From NCBI GenBank assembly GCA_002101905.1, contig LQPU01000061.1, positions 1 to 64,000 on the forward strand: a DNA stretch of 64,000 nt, given 5' to 3'. Positions within the stretch are counted from its first letter, which is position 1; every line of letters begins with the position of its first letter. Origin of the DNA: Mycobacterium shimoidei (GTDB lineage: Bacteria > Actinomycetota > Actinomycetes > Mycobacteriales > Mycobacteriaceae). Made by a program: the position numbers and the translations under genes. Under the pieces are notes generated by a model that was not told where the DNA came from, searched no databases, and saw only the letters and a list, made by a program, of their open reading frames with translations. Shown here piece after piece: positions 35,521-44,041 of this stretch.

Positions 35521-36907
35521 ACCGCTCCTTCAGCACTCGGCGTAGCACCTTGCCCGAAGGCAGCCGAGGAATATCGGAAACGAACACCACGCGGCTCAAC
35601 TGTTTGTAGGAGGCCAGCCGCTCTTGCACTCGAGCAATCAGTTCGGCGGCGTCGATGCGATCGTGCGTGGCGACCGCGGCCACCACCGCTTCCCCGTTGA
35701 GGCCGTCGGGGACCCCGAACACCGCGCAGTCTTTGACCGCCGGATGACCGTGCAGCACGGCCTCGATCTCGGCGGGCGCGACCTGAAAACCCCGCACCTT
35801 GATCATCTCCTTGGAGCGGTCGGTGATCCGCAGCCAGCCACCGGTGTCCAGGTAGCCGACGTCGCCGGTGCGATACCACCCGTCGCACAGGGCTTCTTGC
35901 GTCGATGTGCACGGAAGGTACCCGGCCATCATCGATTCGGCTCGGGCTTGAATCTCACCGATCTCGCCGGTGCCGACCGGCTCTCCCGTCTGCAGCGACA
36001 CCACTCGCACCTCGACACCGGGCACCGGGCGTCCGACCGAGTCGAGCCGGGCTTTATCGAGCGGATTGCACGCGATGACGGGCAGCTCGGTGGTGCCGTA
36101 CGCGGGCAACCACCCGATTCCGGTTCGCCGGGTTACGGTTTCGGCGACGCTGTAGCTGACCGGTGTCGCGCCCCACACGATGTAGCGCAGCGACGAGAGG
36201 TCATAAGACTCCAGCTGCGGGTGCGACGCGATCGCCAACGCGATGGGCGCCACCGCCATCTCGACGGTGATGCGGTCGGTTTCGATGTGCCGCAACATCG
36301 CGTCGACGTCGAATCGACGATGCAGCCGCATCCACGCACCGTTCTGCATCGCGGTGAGGATGTTGAGTAGGCCGAGGATATGCGAAGGCGGAGTGGCGAT
36401 TTGGATCCGATCACGAAACGTCAGCTGCAGCGCGTCACGCCAGTGCCCGACCGCCGCGGCGAGCGACGCATGAGTGTGCCGCACGGCCTTGGGCAGCCCG
36501 GTGGTACCCGAGCTGAACACCAGCGCGGCGTCGGCGTGCGGGGGCGGCGCCGTGCCCGTCGACTCGCCGGGTGTGATCGGCTCGTCGAGGTGCAGCATCG
36601 GCATCAATTCGGCCAGCACGGGGTGGTCACCGACGGCATGCGCCGGTTCGGTCAGCGCCAGCGCGTGCTCGACCTCGCCACGCTTGTACGCGGGGCTGAT
36701 GAGCACCACCGTTGCGGCCAACCGCCAGATGGCGTAGAGAGCAGTGACGAACTCCGGCCGATTGGACGCCATCAGCGCCACCCGTTCGCCGGGCCGGACA
36801 CCGCGCTGCATCAACGCCGATGCCAGCCCGTCGGCCAGCGCGTCGAGCTGCGGCAGGCTGTAGTGCCGGTCCTCGAATGCGAGCGCCGCGGGTTCACTGA
36901 CAACCAT
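35498..36907 (-). CDS. Acyl-CoA synthetase (AMP-forming, FadD-type)
   Basis: 469-aa adenylate-forming ligase, shorter than most FadD (500-560 aa) because the N-terminal region is trimmed. Motifs are the P-loop FSSGTTGLPKAV near 130, AYGTTE near 265, the hinge YRTGDVGYLDTGGWLRITDR, and the catalytic Lys in LPSGKVLRR near 455. Starts at ATG 36907 with AGGA upstream. Activates a carboxylic acid to its CoA ester ahead of the dehydrogenase pair. It diverges from the reductase gene across a perfect palindrome. Confidence 0.9.
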   Translation of the reverse strand: MVVSEPAALAFEDRHYSLPQLDALADGLASALMQRGVRPGERVALMASNRPEFVTALYAIWRLAATVVLISPAYKRGEVEHALALTEPAHAVGDHPVLAELMPMLHLDEPITPGESTGTAPPPHADAALVFSSGTTGLPKAVRHTHASLAAAVGHWRDALQLTFRDRIQIATPPSHILGLLNILTAMQNGAWMRLHRRFDVDAMLRHIETDRITVEMAVAPIALAIASHPQLESYDLSSLRYIVWGATPVSYSVAETVTRRTGIGWLPAYGTTELPVIACNPLDKARLDSVGRPVPGVEVRVVSLQTGEPVGTGEIGEIQARAESMMAGYLPCTSTQEALCDGWYRTGDVGYLDTGGWLRITDRSKEMIKVRGFQVAPAEIEAVLHGHPAVKDCAVFGVPDGLNGEAVVAAVATHDRIDAAELIARVQERLASYKQLSRVVFVSDIPRLPSGKVLRRVLKERYGCTSDN

Positions 36908-36930
36908 TTGAGAAGATCCTATCGCTTTGT

Positions 36931-36945
36931 GAGAATAGTATTCTC
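36931..36945. promoter_or_regulatory. Perfect 15-bp palindrome between divergent fadD and reductase genes
   Basis: GAGAATA-G-TATTCTC. It overlaps a TACTAT -10 box for the leftward ligase (with TTGCGT 16 bp upstream) and lies just ahead of a TATACT -10 (36946-36951) for the rightward reductase, so a bound repressor would block both. Looks like a TetR-type operator, but no TetR gene is adjacent. Confidence 0.7.
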
Positions 36946-36993
36946 TATACTGAAGAACGCAAGTACTGACAGGTATGCGAAGGGGTGGGCCGC

Positions 36994-37995
36994 TTGGCCG
37001 AGCTGCACGCGTTTCAGCAGGCGACGGTGACCCGGATCATCAAGGAGACCGCCGACGCGCGCACGTTCGTGCTCGCCCCCCACGACCAGCCGTTTCACTA
37101 CCGCGCCGGCCAATTCTGCACGTTTAAGGTGATCGTGGACGGCGAGGCGCTCTACCGGTCGTATTCGATGTCGAGCGCGCCGGAAACCGACGACGAGCTG
37201 ATGACCACCGTCAAGCGCGTACCGGGCGGCAAGGTGTCCAACTGGCTGGTCGACAACGTCGTCGAAGGCGACGAGCTGACCATGACCCGCGCCGCCGGCA
37301 CTTTCTGCCTGAGCCCAACGCCGCTGCCGCTGCTCGCCTTCGCCGGCGGCAGCGGAATCACCCCGATCCTGTCGCTGACCAAGAGTGCGTTGGCGACGAC
37401 GGATCGCCGCGTGCGGCTGCTGTGCGCCGATCGCGACCGGGCGTCGGTGATCTTTGACGCGGTGCTCGATGAGCTGGTCGAACAGCATCCCGGCCGGCTG
37501 TCGATCGTGCGCCATCTTGACGCCGAGCAGGGACTGATCGTGGCCGACGCCGTCCGTGAGTTCGTCGGTTCCGATGCCGACGCCGACTGCTATCTGTGCG
37601 GCCCGGAGGGCTTTATGGCGGTGGTGCGATCCGCGCTGCCCGGTCCCGGGCGGGTATTCGTCGAGGATTTCGATGCCGCGCCGCCGGTGAAACCCACTCC
37701 CGCGGTCGACGGCGCCGAGGCGGCCGGCACGGTGACTATTTATCTCGAACGCAAGAAGGTATCGGTGCCGCAAATCGCCGGTGAGACGCTGCTGGACAGC
37801 GCCCGGCGGGCGGGCCTGGCGCCGCCGTTCAGCTGCGAGGCCGGCAACTGCGGAACCTGCATGGCCAGGATCACCGAGGGCAGCGTGACCATGCGGAACA
37901 ATGACGCGCTCGACGACGACGAGGTCGCCGACGGCTATATCCTCACCTGCCAGGGTGTGCCCGATACGCCGTCGGTGACAGTGCATTACGAGTAG
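36994..37995 (+). CDS. Ferredoxin-NAD(P)H reductase of a Rieske-type oxygenase (KshB/HmpX-like)
   Basis: 333-aa three-domain electron-transfer flavoprotein: FAD domain (RSYSMSSAP near 50), NAD domain (GGSGITPILSL near 108, CGPEGFM near 200), and a C-terminal plant-type 2Fe-2S domain with CEAGNCGTC and a fourth Cys in ILTCQG. It would pass electrons to an oxygenase that is not in the window. The TTG at 36994 has AAGGGG 8 nt upstream and is preferred over a GTG at 36985 that overlaps this ribosome site. Confidence 0.88.
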   Translation: MAELHAFQQATVTRIIKETADARTFVLAPHDQPFHYRAGQFCTFKVIVDGEALYRSYSMSSAPETDDELMTTVKRVPGGKVSNWLVDNVVEGDELTMTRAAGTFCLSPTPLPLLAFAGGSGITPILSLTKSALATTDRRVRLLCADRDRASVIFDAVLDELVEQHPGRLSIVRHLDAEQGLIVADAVREFVGSDADADCYLCGPEGFMAVVRSALPGPGRVFVEDFDAAPPVKPTPAVDGAEAAGTVTIYLERKKVSVPQIAGETLLDSARRAGLAPPFSCEAGNCGTCMARITEGSVTMRNNDALDDDEVADGYILTCQGVPDTPSVTVHYE

Positions 37996-38007
37996 CGTTC
38001 CAATCTC

Positions 38008-38454
38008 ATGACCGAGCTTTCGGATTTCGCCAACCACCTGTCAGCCGATCAGGGGCTGTGTGTGTTCAGCACCGTGCGCCGCGACGGCAGTATCCAATCG
38101 TCGGTGGTCAATGCCGGTGTGTTGCAGCATCCACTGACTGGTGTCCCGGTCGTCGGGCTCGTGGCGATCGGGGGTTCCCGCAAACTGGCCCACCTGCGCG
38201 CGGATCCGCGAGCAACGATCGTCGCGAAGGCCGGTTGGCAGTGGGCCGCCGTGGAGGGTTCGGCAGATTTGATCGGTCCGGACGATCCGCATCCCGAGGT
38301 CGACGCCGAACGGCTCCGAGGGTTGCTGCGCGAAATCTTCACGGCCGCAGGCGGAACCCACGACGACTGGGATACCTATGACCGGGTCATGCGTGAGCAG
38401 CGCCGAACCGCCGTCCTCATCCCACCTGCCCGGGTCTACGCCAACCCGGCGTGA
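38008..38454 (+). CDS. PPOX-class F420-dependent / pyridoxamine-oxidase-fold protein
   Basis: 148-aa split-barrel flavin/F420-binding protein of the Rv1155-like family. The N-terminal GLCVFSTVRRDGSIQSSVVN and the middle GGSRKLAHLRADPRATIV are typical cofactor-binding strands. Starts 12 bp after the reductase stop, so co-transcribed with it. Family members reduce small molecules with F420H2 or bind heme/FMN; the substrate is unknown. Confidence 0.85.
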   Translation: MTELSDFANHLSADQGLCVFSTVRRDGSIQSSVVNAGVLQHPLTGVPVVGLVAIGGSRKLAHLRADPRATIVAKAGWQWAAVEGSADLIGPDDPHPEVDAERLRGLLREIFTAAGGTHDDWDTYDRVMREQRRTAVLIPPARVYANPA

Positions 38455-38466
38455 CGATCCACCCTG

Positions 38467-41400
38467 TCAGACCATCGCGTGCGCCAACGCGATATGACCC
38501 TCAAAGCCCGTGGATTGAGCGCGGGCGCGGTACCGGTCACGGAATTCCCGATAGCGATCCTCGTCGCCGCGGGCTTCGGCAAGCATTGCGTTCAACCGCA
38601 GCAGGGGCAGCTCGTGGTACAAGAACCCGGGCTCCGTCGGGGTTGCCGCTAGGCTGTCGATGGCATCCTGCGCCTCGTCAAGGTCCCCGGCGCGACCACG
38701 GTTGAGCAGCGCCTCGACAAGAACGGTGGTGCACCAACCACGATTTGTCATCTCGCCACTACGGATCTCGCTCGCCAGCACGGCACGACACAATGCGATG
38801 GCACCGTCGTAGTCACCGGTTCGGTTTTTCTCTGCTGCGAAATCGATGTCGGCACACCACGCCGCGACGATGATGTTGCGATGCTCGAGCGCCACTCGAC
38901 GAGCCCTGTCCAGCAGTTCAAAACCCAACTTCCGGTCAGCGTCCTCGCGACGCACCAAGACGAGCCCCCGGGTGAATTCCGCGTTGGTGAGTGTGAAGTC
39001 GTCGCCGAACTGCTGGGCGATTTCCACCGCCTCTGCGGTGTCTCGCAGCGCGTCGTCGTCGGGTAGCAGCGCCCAGCTCAGCGTCGCAATGTATTTGAAC
39101 ATGACGACCGTGCAGAACGTGAACTTGTCGGTTCTACGGGCGAGCGCGACGGCGTCGTCGAAGTCCTGGCGCCAACCGGCAATGCCGAGGGCACACCGCG
39201 CCGATGCGCGCATCACCAGTGCGAACGCCAACGGCGACCCCACGATCATGTTGCCCATGGTGGGATCACCTTGAGATGTGTCGATCGCGCGCTGGCTCAG
39301 TTCCATGGCCACGGAGACCTCGCCCACGGACCATTTGACGATCATCGGCGTCATCAACACGCCCACAGTCAGCTCGGGATCACCGATCGAATCGAGCAGT
39401 TCCACATGGTGCGACGCCAACCGTGAGGCTTCGGTGTACTTGCCGTAGAACTGCATCAGTGTCACAAGCCCCGTCATGCCGATAACTAATGATCTCTGAT
39501 CACCTGCAGCAGTCGCTAATTCGCGTAATTCGTCGAAGCGGATGTCGTCCGGGCTTGCACTGACCCGCCAGATTGTTGCGCACAACAGGGTTCGCGGGGC
39601 GATGCGCATGGCCGTGCGATGAACGTCGTCGGCGGGCAACCGGTCAGCCACCTGGCGCGCTCGCTCCCAACTCATCCGCGCCCCGGTAATGTCGCGGTGC
39701 GTCGACCAGTTCCCGGCTCGCATGTGCCATCCGAACGCTGCGTGCAGGTCACCGGCAGCCTCCAGATGATCGGCGATCAACGCGGCGTTTTCGTCGATCG
39801 ATTCCGGCTCGCGAGCTTCGATGGCGGCCGCGAGCCGCCGGTGCAACTCGGCACGATCAGATTTGAGTTGCGATTCATAGGCCACCGCGCGGATCAGCGG
39901 ATGGTCGAATGCGTACTCGGGCTGGCAGACGAAGCTGATCTGGTGGATGAACCCGGCCACGATCAAGTCGTCAACGACTGGCTCGACGCCCAGCGCGGTC
40001 AGCAGATCTAGGCCGAACCGCGAGCCGACGACCGCCGCCGCGCTCAATGTGCGTTTCGCATCCGGGTCGAGGCGATCAATACGTGCGGCGATGGTTGCCA
40101 CCAGAGTGGCAGGCACACTCACCTGTGCACCATCCGTCGCTGACACGTAGGCGCCCGGCGTGCCACGCAGCAGATTACGGTCGGCCAAGTCGCGCACGAT
40201 CTCCTCGACGAAAAACGGGTTTCCGGCGGCCCGATCGGCAATCGTCCGGCCCAGCCCCACAACGGAGGCGTCTGGCCCGAGCAGCTCTTTGACCAAAGCC
40301 GCGGCCTCTGAATCGCTCAGCGGCGCAAGGGCGATGGTCTGAGCACCATGGACCCGCATCAGGGGACCGTCATACTCGGGCCGATAGGTGAACAGCACCA
40401 GCGACGGCATCTGCGGAATCACGGTCAGCAACTCGACCAGCATCGACTCGCTGACCTTGTCAATCCAATGAGCGTCTTCAATGACATAGACAGCCGGGCT
40501 TTTGCGGGCCAGCGCGGCCGCATTGACCAATGCCGTCAGCCGCCGTCGACGCGCATCCGGATCGATGACCGGTATAGCAGCATTTGGGTCGGCAATGCCC
40601 AGCAGTTCATCGAACAACGCCAAGTCCTCGGGGTCTGCGGTGACCCGGACGCGCACTCGATCACGCGCCACCCGTTCGTCAAGACCATCAACGCCGGTGG
40701 CCGCGCGTAGCAGCCGCGCAATCACGTGAAAGGGGATTTGGCTCGCGTGGGACTCGCAAATGGCGGTGAACACCTCCGCGTCCCGTCGGACCGCCAGCGC
40801 CGCCAGCTCACGCACCAGACGGCTTTTGCCGATGCCAGGCGGCCCGACCACGCGCACTACGGCGCCGTGGCCGTCGACGGCTCGGTCCAATATGCCTTCA
40901 AGCATGGATATCTCCGGGCGCCGACCGACCAGACTTGATTGCGCACGCCAGGCAGCGCGATGTCCTTCAGCCATGCCCAACAGCCGACGGGCGGGCACCG
41001 GCAGATCGACGCCCTTGAGATGAATCAGCTCAGGTTCGCCGACGGCTGCTATCCCATCGACCAAGCGCGCTGTCGAGCTGCTGAGCATTACCCCACCCGG
41101 GGGAGCGACCGACTCCATGTGCCGAGCCATGCCCAGCGGCTCGCCAATGGTGGTGTATCCCAACGGCCGTGACCCAATTTCCCCGGCGATGACCTGACCA
41201 GAGTGCAGCCCTATCCGCAGGGCCAACGCGACGCCGTCGCTATCGCTGACCTCAGCGGCCAGCCGGGCGATTTCTGCTTGGATGCCAAGCGCCGCCAGGC
41301 ACGCGCGCACGGCATGGTCCTCCAAAGCCATCGGTGCGCCGAACACCGCCTTGACGCCGTCGCCGGTGAACTTGTCCACCGTCCCTCCGAAGCGGCGCAC

Positions 41401-41655
41401 CACAGCAGTGGCTTTGTCGACCAATTGCGCCATGATCTCGCGCAGCCGTTCCTCGCCCACCGCCGCCGCGATCTCCACCGAATGAACAACATCGGCGAAC
41501 AGCACCGTCGCCTGCTTGTACTCAGCGGAAGGGGTAATGTCCGCGAGCAGCCGACCGCATTCCCCGCAGAACTTGGCCGTCGGGCTGGACCACGCGCCGC
41601 AAGCCCGACAGAACCGACCCGATGCGGTCAGCCCACCGTCCCCGCTGCGGTCCAT
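38467..41655 (-). CDS. Zinc-ribbon class III cyclase / AAA ATPase signalling protein
   Basis: 1062-aa multidomain regulator. A zinc ribbon (C16, C19, C30, C33) is followed by a class III nucleotide cyclase domain (about 46-230), a AAA-type ATPase (Walker A VGPPGIGKSR near 285, IEDAHWID near 405), and a long TPR-like helical region to the end. The cyclase keeps metal Asp55 and Asp99 and Lys95, but the transition-state Asn and Arg positions read Gly175 and His179 and the purine-contact Asp is Gly165, so activity may be weak or lost. The C-terminal HTH seen in some mycobacterial relatives is absent. Starts 12 bp after the CoA-transferase stop. Confidence 0.88.
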   Translation of the reverse strand: MDRSGDGGLTASGRFCRACGAWSSPTAKFCGECGRLLADITPSAEYKQATVLFADVVHSVEIAAAVGEERLREIMAQLVDKATAVVRRFGGTVDKFTGDGVKAVFGAPMALEDHAVRACLAALGIQAEIARLAAEVSDSDGVALALRIGLHSGQVIAGEIGSRPLGYTTIGEPLGMARHMESVAPPGGVMLSSSTARLVDGIAAVGEPELIHLKGVDLPVPARRLLGMAEGHRAAWRAQSSLVGRRPEISMLEGILDRAVDGHGAVVRVVGPPGIGKSRLVRELAALAVRRDAEVFTAICESHASQIPFHVIARLLRAATGVDGLDERVARDRVRVRVTADPEDLALFDELLGIADPNAAIPVIDPDARRRRLTALVNAAALARKSPAVYVIEDAHWIDKVSESMLVELLTVIPQMPSLVLFTYRPEYDGPLMRVHGAQTIALAPLSDSEAAALVKELLGPDASVVGLGRTIADRAAGNPFFVEEIVRDLADRNLLRGTPGAYVSATDGAQVSVPATLVATIAARIDRLDPDAKRTLSAAAVVGSRFGLDLLTALGVEPVVDDLIVAGFIHQISFVCQPEYAFDHPLIRAVAYESQLKSDRAELHRRLAAAIEAREPESIDENAALIADHLEAAGDLHAAFGWHMRAGNWSTHRDITGARMSWERARQVADRLPADDVHRTAMRIAPRTLLCATIWRVSASPDDIRFDELRELATAAGDQRSLVIGMTGLVTLMQFYGKYTEASRLASHHVELLDSIGDPELTVGVLMTPMIVKWSVGEVSVAMELSQRAIDTSQGDPTMGNMIVGSPLAFALVMRASARCALGIAGWRQDFDDAVALARRTDKFTFCTVVMFKYIATLSWALLPDDDALRDTAEAVEIAQQFGDDFTLTNAEFTRGLVLVRREDADRKLGFELLDRARRVALEHRNIIVAAWCADIDFAAEKNRTGDYDGAIALCRAVLASEIRSGEMTNRGWCTTVLVEALLNRGRAGDLDEAQDAIDSLAATPTEPGFLYHELPLLRLNAMLAEARGDEDRYREFRDRYRARAQSTGFEGHIALAHAMV

Positions 41656-41667
41656 GCCATCATCGTT

Positions 41668-42696
41668 TCATGCCTCACCCAACTTGGGCGGCGGCCGATA
41701 TTCCGGCTGATAGCCGGCTATGCGGATCGGGTTGGCGACCAAGCGGAAATCGCCTGCGCTGACGATGATCTCCGGTGTGGCTTTCAACGCCTCGGGCAGT
41801 GTCCGGACCGCGGCTACCGGCACCCCGAGCGGACGCAGCCGGGATTCCCAGTTGGCGGCGGTGTCGGATGCCAACGCCCCGGCAACGACGGCGAGCACCT
41901 CGTCGCGCCGCGCCACCCGCTCAGCCATGGTCTCGAAGCCGTCGATATTGGCCTCGGCGGCAAAGGACTTCCAAAAGCCGTCATGGGTGATGAACAACGC
42001 CAGGTAGCCGTCTGACGTCGGGAACATCTGCGCCGGAACGTAATACGAGTGTGCACCGAACGGTCGGCGCTGTGGCTCGACGCCGTCGTTGAGGTACGCC
42101 GAAGCGTGGTAGTTCAGCTGGGACAACATCACGTCACGCAGGCATACGTCGACCTGCCCACCGCGGCCGGAGGTGACCTGGGCCAGCAGGCCGAGCGCTG
42201 CGGCCAGGCCGGTGGAGTTGTCCGCCGACGAGTAGCCGGGCAGCGTCGGCGGCCCGTCCGGATGGCCGGTCAGCGCGGCGACACCGGTGGCCGCCTGGAC
42301 GACGTAGTCGAACGCCGGGTCGTCTCCCCCGTCCAGCCCGAAGCCGGTGATGGCGACACAGACGATCCGTTCGTTGAACCGGCGCAGCGCCTCATACGTC
42401 AGGCCGAGCCGACGGATCGCCGACGGTTTCAGGTTGACCAGCAGCGCATGCGACTGCGCGGCCAGTTCGCCCAATTTGTCTTGGCCGGCTTGCGAATTGA
42501 GGTCCAGCCGGATACTGCGTTTGTTGCGGTTGAGGCTGGCGAAGTAACTGTCGCTGACCTGCCGGGAGATCTCCCCTTCGGGCGGCTCGATCTTGATGAC
42601 GTCGGCACCGAGATCGGCGAGCAGCATCGTGGCGTACGGGCCGGCCAGCATGGTGCCGACCTCCAGAATCCGGATCCCGGCCAGCGGCGCCGTCAT
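41668..42696 (-). CDS. CaiB/BaiF family (type III) CoA transferase
   Basis: 342-aa class III CoA transferase. IRILEVGTMLAGPYATMLLADLGADVIKIEPP is the N-terminal hallmark (residues about 7-39, read as adjoining pieces), and the catalytic Asp is in SADNSTG near 157. It moves CoA between carboxylates. ATG at 42696 overlaps the LLM stop (ATGA). Among the shorter members of the family. Confidence 0.89.
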   Translation of the reverse strand: MTAPLAGIRILEVGTMLAGPYATMLLADLGADVIKIEPPEGEISRQVSDSYFASLNRNKRSIRLDLNSQAGQDKLGELAAQSHALLVNLKPSAIRRLGLTYEALRRFNERIVCVAITGFGLDGGDDPAFDYVVQAATGVAALTGHPDGPPTLPGYSSADNSTGLAAALGLLAQVTSGRGGQVDVCLRDVMLSQLNYHASAYLNDGVEPQRRPFGAHSYYVPAQMFPTSDGYLALFITHDGFWKSFAAEANIDGFETMAERVARRDEVLAVVAGALASDTAANWESRLRPLGVPVAAVRTLPEALKATPEIIVSAGDFRLVANPIRIAGYQPEYRPPPKLGEA

Positions 42697-43649
42697 CGCA
42701 CTTCGGCGCCGAGCGCCGCAATGACTTCCCGAGTGCGCCGCTTGGAGGCGATCAGCTCGTCGCGGTTGTCGCCGATCGGTAGCAGCCGCACCGACAGGTC
42801 GGTCACGCCGGCGTCGGCGAAGCGACGGAACCGAGCCAGGATGGCCTCCTCGTCGCCGGCCGCGCAGAGGTCGCCCACGTCGTTCGCGTCGCCGTAATCG
42901 AGAAGCCGCTGATAGTTCGGCGACACCTCGGCCTCACCGAGGATCCGGTTGGCGCGTTCCCGAGCGACATCGACTTCGCTTGGCGCACAAAGACACACCG
43001 GGATCCCCGCGACAATTCGCGGTGCGGGCCGTCCGGCGTTGTCGGCAGCCTTGGTTATGCGCGGCACGACATGCTCGGCGACCGCGCGTTCGTCGGCCAT
43101 CCATAGCACCGTGCCGGCGGCTCGCTCGCCGGCCAGTGTCAGCATCACCGGGCCGAGCGCCGCGAGGAGTACCGGCAGCGGAGCCACCGCGGCGAGGTCG
43201 AGCGGATTGTGCACCGCGAACGTTTCGTTCTCGACGTCGACCGGGCCGGGACCGCTGAAGGCAGCGTTGAGCACTTCGAGGTAGTCGCGGGTGTAGGCCG
43301 CGGGCCGCTCGTAGGACAGCCCGAGCATGTCGCGGATGATCCAGTGATGCGATGGCCCGATGCCCAGAGCCAACCGGCCCTTGGCGGCGGCGTGCACGGA
43401 CAGCGCCTGGCGCGCCAACGCGATCGGGTGTTGGCCCTGCAGCGGCACCACGGCCGTCCCCAGCTCGATGCGGTTGGTTCGGGTGGCCATCAGCGCGACG
43501 GCCGTCAGCGCGTCGAAATCGTTGGGCACCTGCGGAATCCACGCGGTGTCCATGCCGGCAGCTTCGGCCCACTCGATGTCGGCCAGCAGTTTGGTGACCT
43601 TGCGGGCGGAGTCGCCGCGCTCGGCGCCGATCATCACTCCGAGACGCAT
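42693..43649 (-). CDS. LLM class F420-dependent oxidoreductase
   Basis: 318-aa luciferase-like TIM-barrel protein of the F420-dependent type (GMDTAWIPQVPNDFDAL, GRLALGIGPSHHW, short C-terminus). Overlaps the mutase small-subunit gene by 16 bp and is therefore translated with it. Its place between a B12 mutase and a CoA transferase suggests it oxidises or reduces an acyl-CoA-derived intermediate; substrate unknown. Confidence 0.87.
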   Translation of the reverse strand: MRLGVMIGAERGDSARKVTKLLADIEWAEAAGMDTAWIPQVPNDFDALTAVALMATRTNRIELGTAVVPLQGQHPIALARQALSVHAAAKGRLALGIGPSHHWIIRDMLGLSYERPAAYTRDYLEVLNAAFSGPGPVDVENETFAVHNPLDLAAVAPLPVLLAALGPVMLTLAGERAAGTVLWMADERAVAEHVVPRITKAADNAGRPAPRIVAGIPVCLCAPSEVDVARERANRILGEAEVSPNYQRLLDYGDANDVGDLCAAGDEEAILARFRRFADAGVTDLSVRLLPIGDNRDELIASKRRTREVIAALGAEVR

Positions 43650-44041
43650 GCTTCCTCCCCGGTCAGTCGCCGAATGTCTCGTACCAGGACCTCCAGCGAC
43701 GTTCCGGTCGGAAACACCGCCGCGGCCCCGGCTTCCAGCAGTTTGGGCACGTCGGCCTCGGGGATCGTCCCGCCGACGACGACGGCGATGTCGCCGGCAT
43801 CGGCCGCGCGCAACGCTTCGACGGTGCGGGTCGTCAGTGCAAGGTGGGCACCGGACAGAATGCTCAGCCCGACGAGTGCGACGTCTTCTTGCACGGCAAC
43901 CGACGCGATGTCTTCGATGCGCTGCCGGATACCGGTGTAGATCACCTCAAAGCCCGCGTCGCGCAGAGTACGGGCGACGATCTTGGCGCCGCGGTCATGC
44001 CCGTCGAGGCCGGGTTTTGCGATCAGAATGCGCACGGCCAT
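43634..44041 (-). CDS. Cobalamin-binding small subunit of a split acyl-CoA mutase
   Basis: 135-aa B12-binding domain. The DxHxxG motif is intact (D13, H15, G18 in GLDGHDRG); His15 would be the lower axial ligand to cobalt. Later loops GLSILSGAH and VVGGTIP contact the cobalamin tail. It starts exactly next to the large-subunit stop. The separate small subunit recalls isobutyryl-CoA and 2-hydroxyisobutyryl-CoA mutases rather than the fused methylmalonyl-CoA mutase MutB. Confidence 0.9.
   Translation of the reverse strand: MAVRILIAKPGLDGHDRGAKIVARTLRDAGFEVIYTGIRQRIEDIASVAVQEDVALVGLSILSGAHLALTTRTVEALRAADAGDIAVVVGGTIPEADVPKLLEAGAAAVFPTGTSLEVLVRDIRRLTGEEACVSE

Noticed and set aside
36919-38037. 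372-aa minus-strand open frame opposite the KshB-like reductase
   Set aside because: No motifs, and the plus strand has complete FAD, NAD and 2Fe-2S domains.
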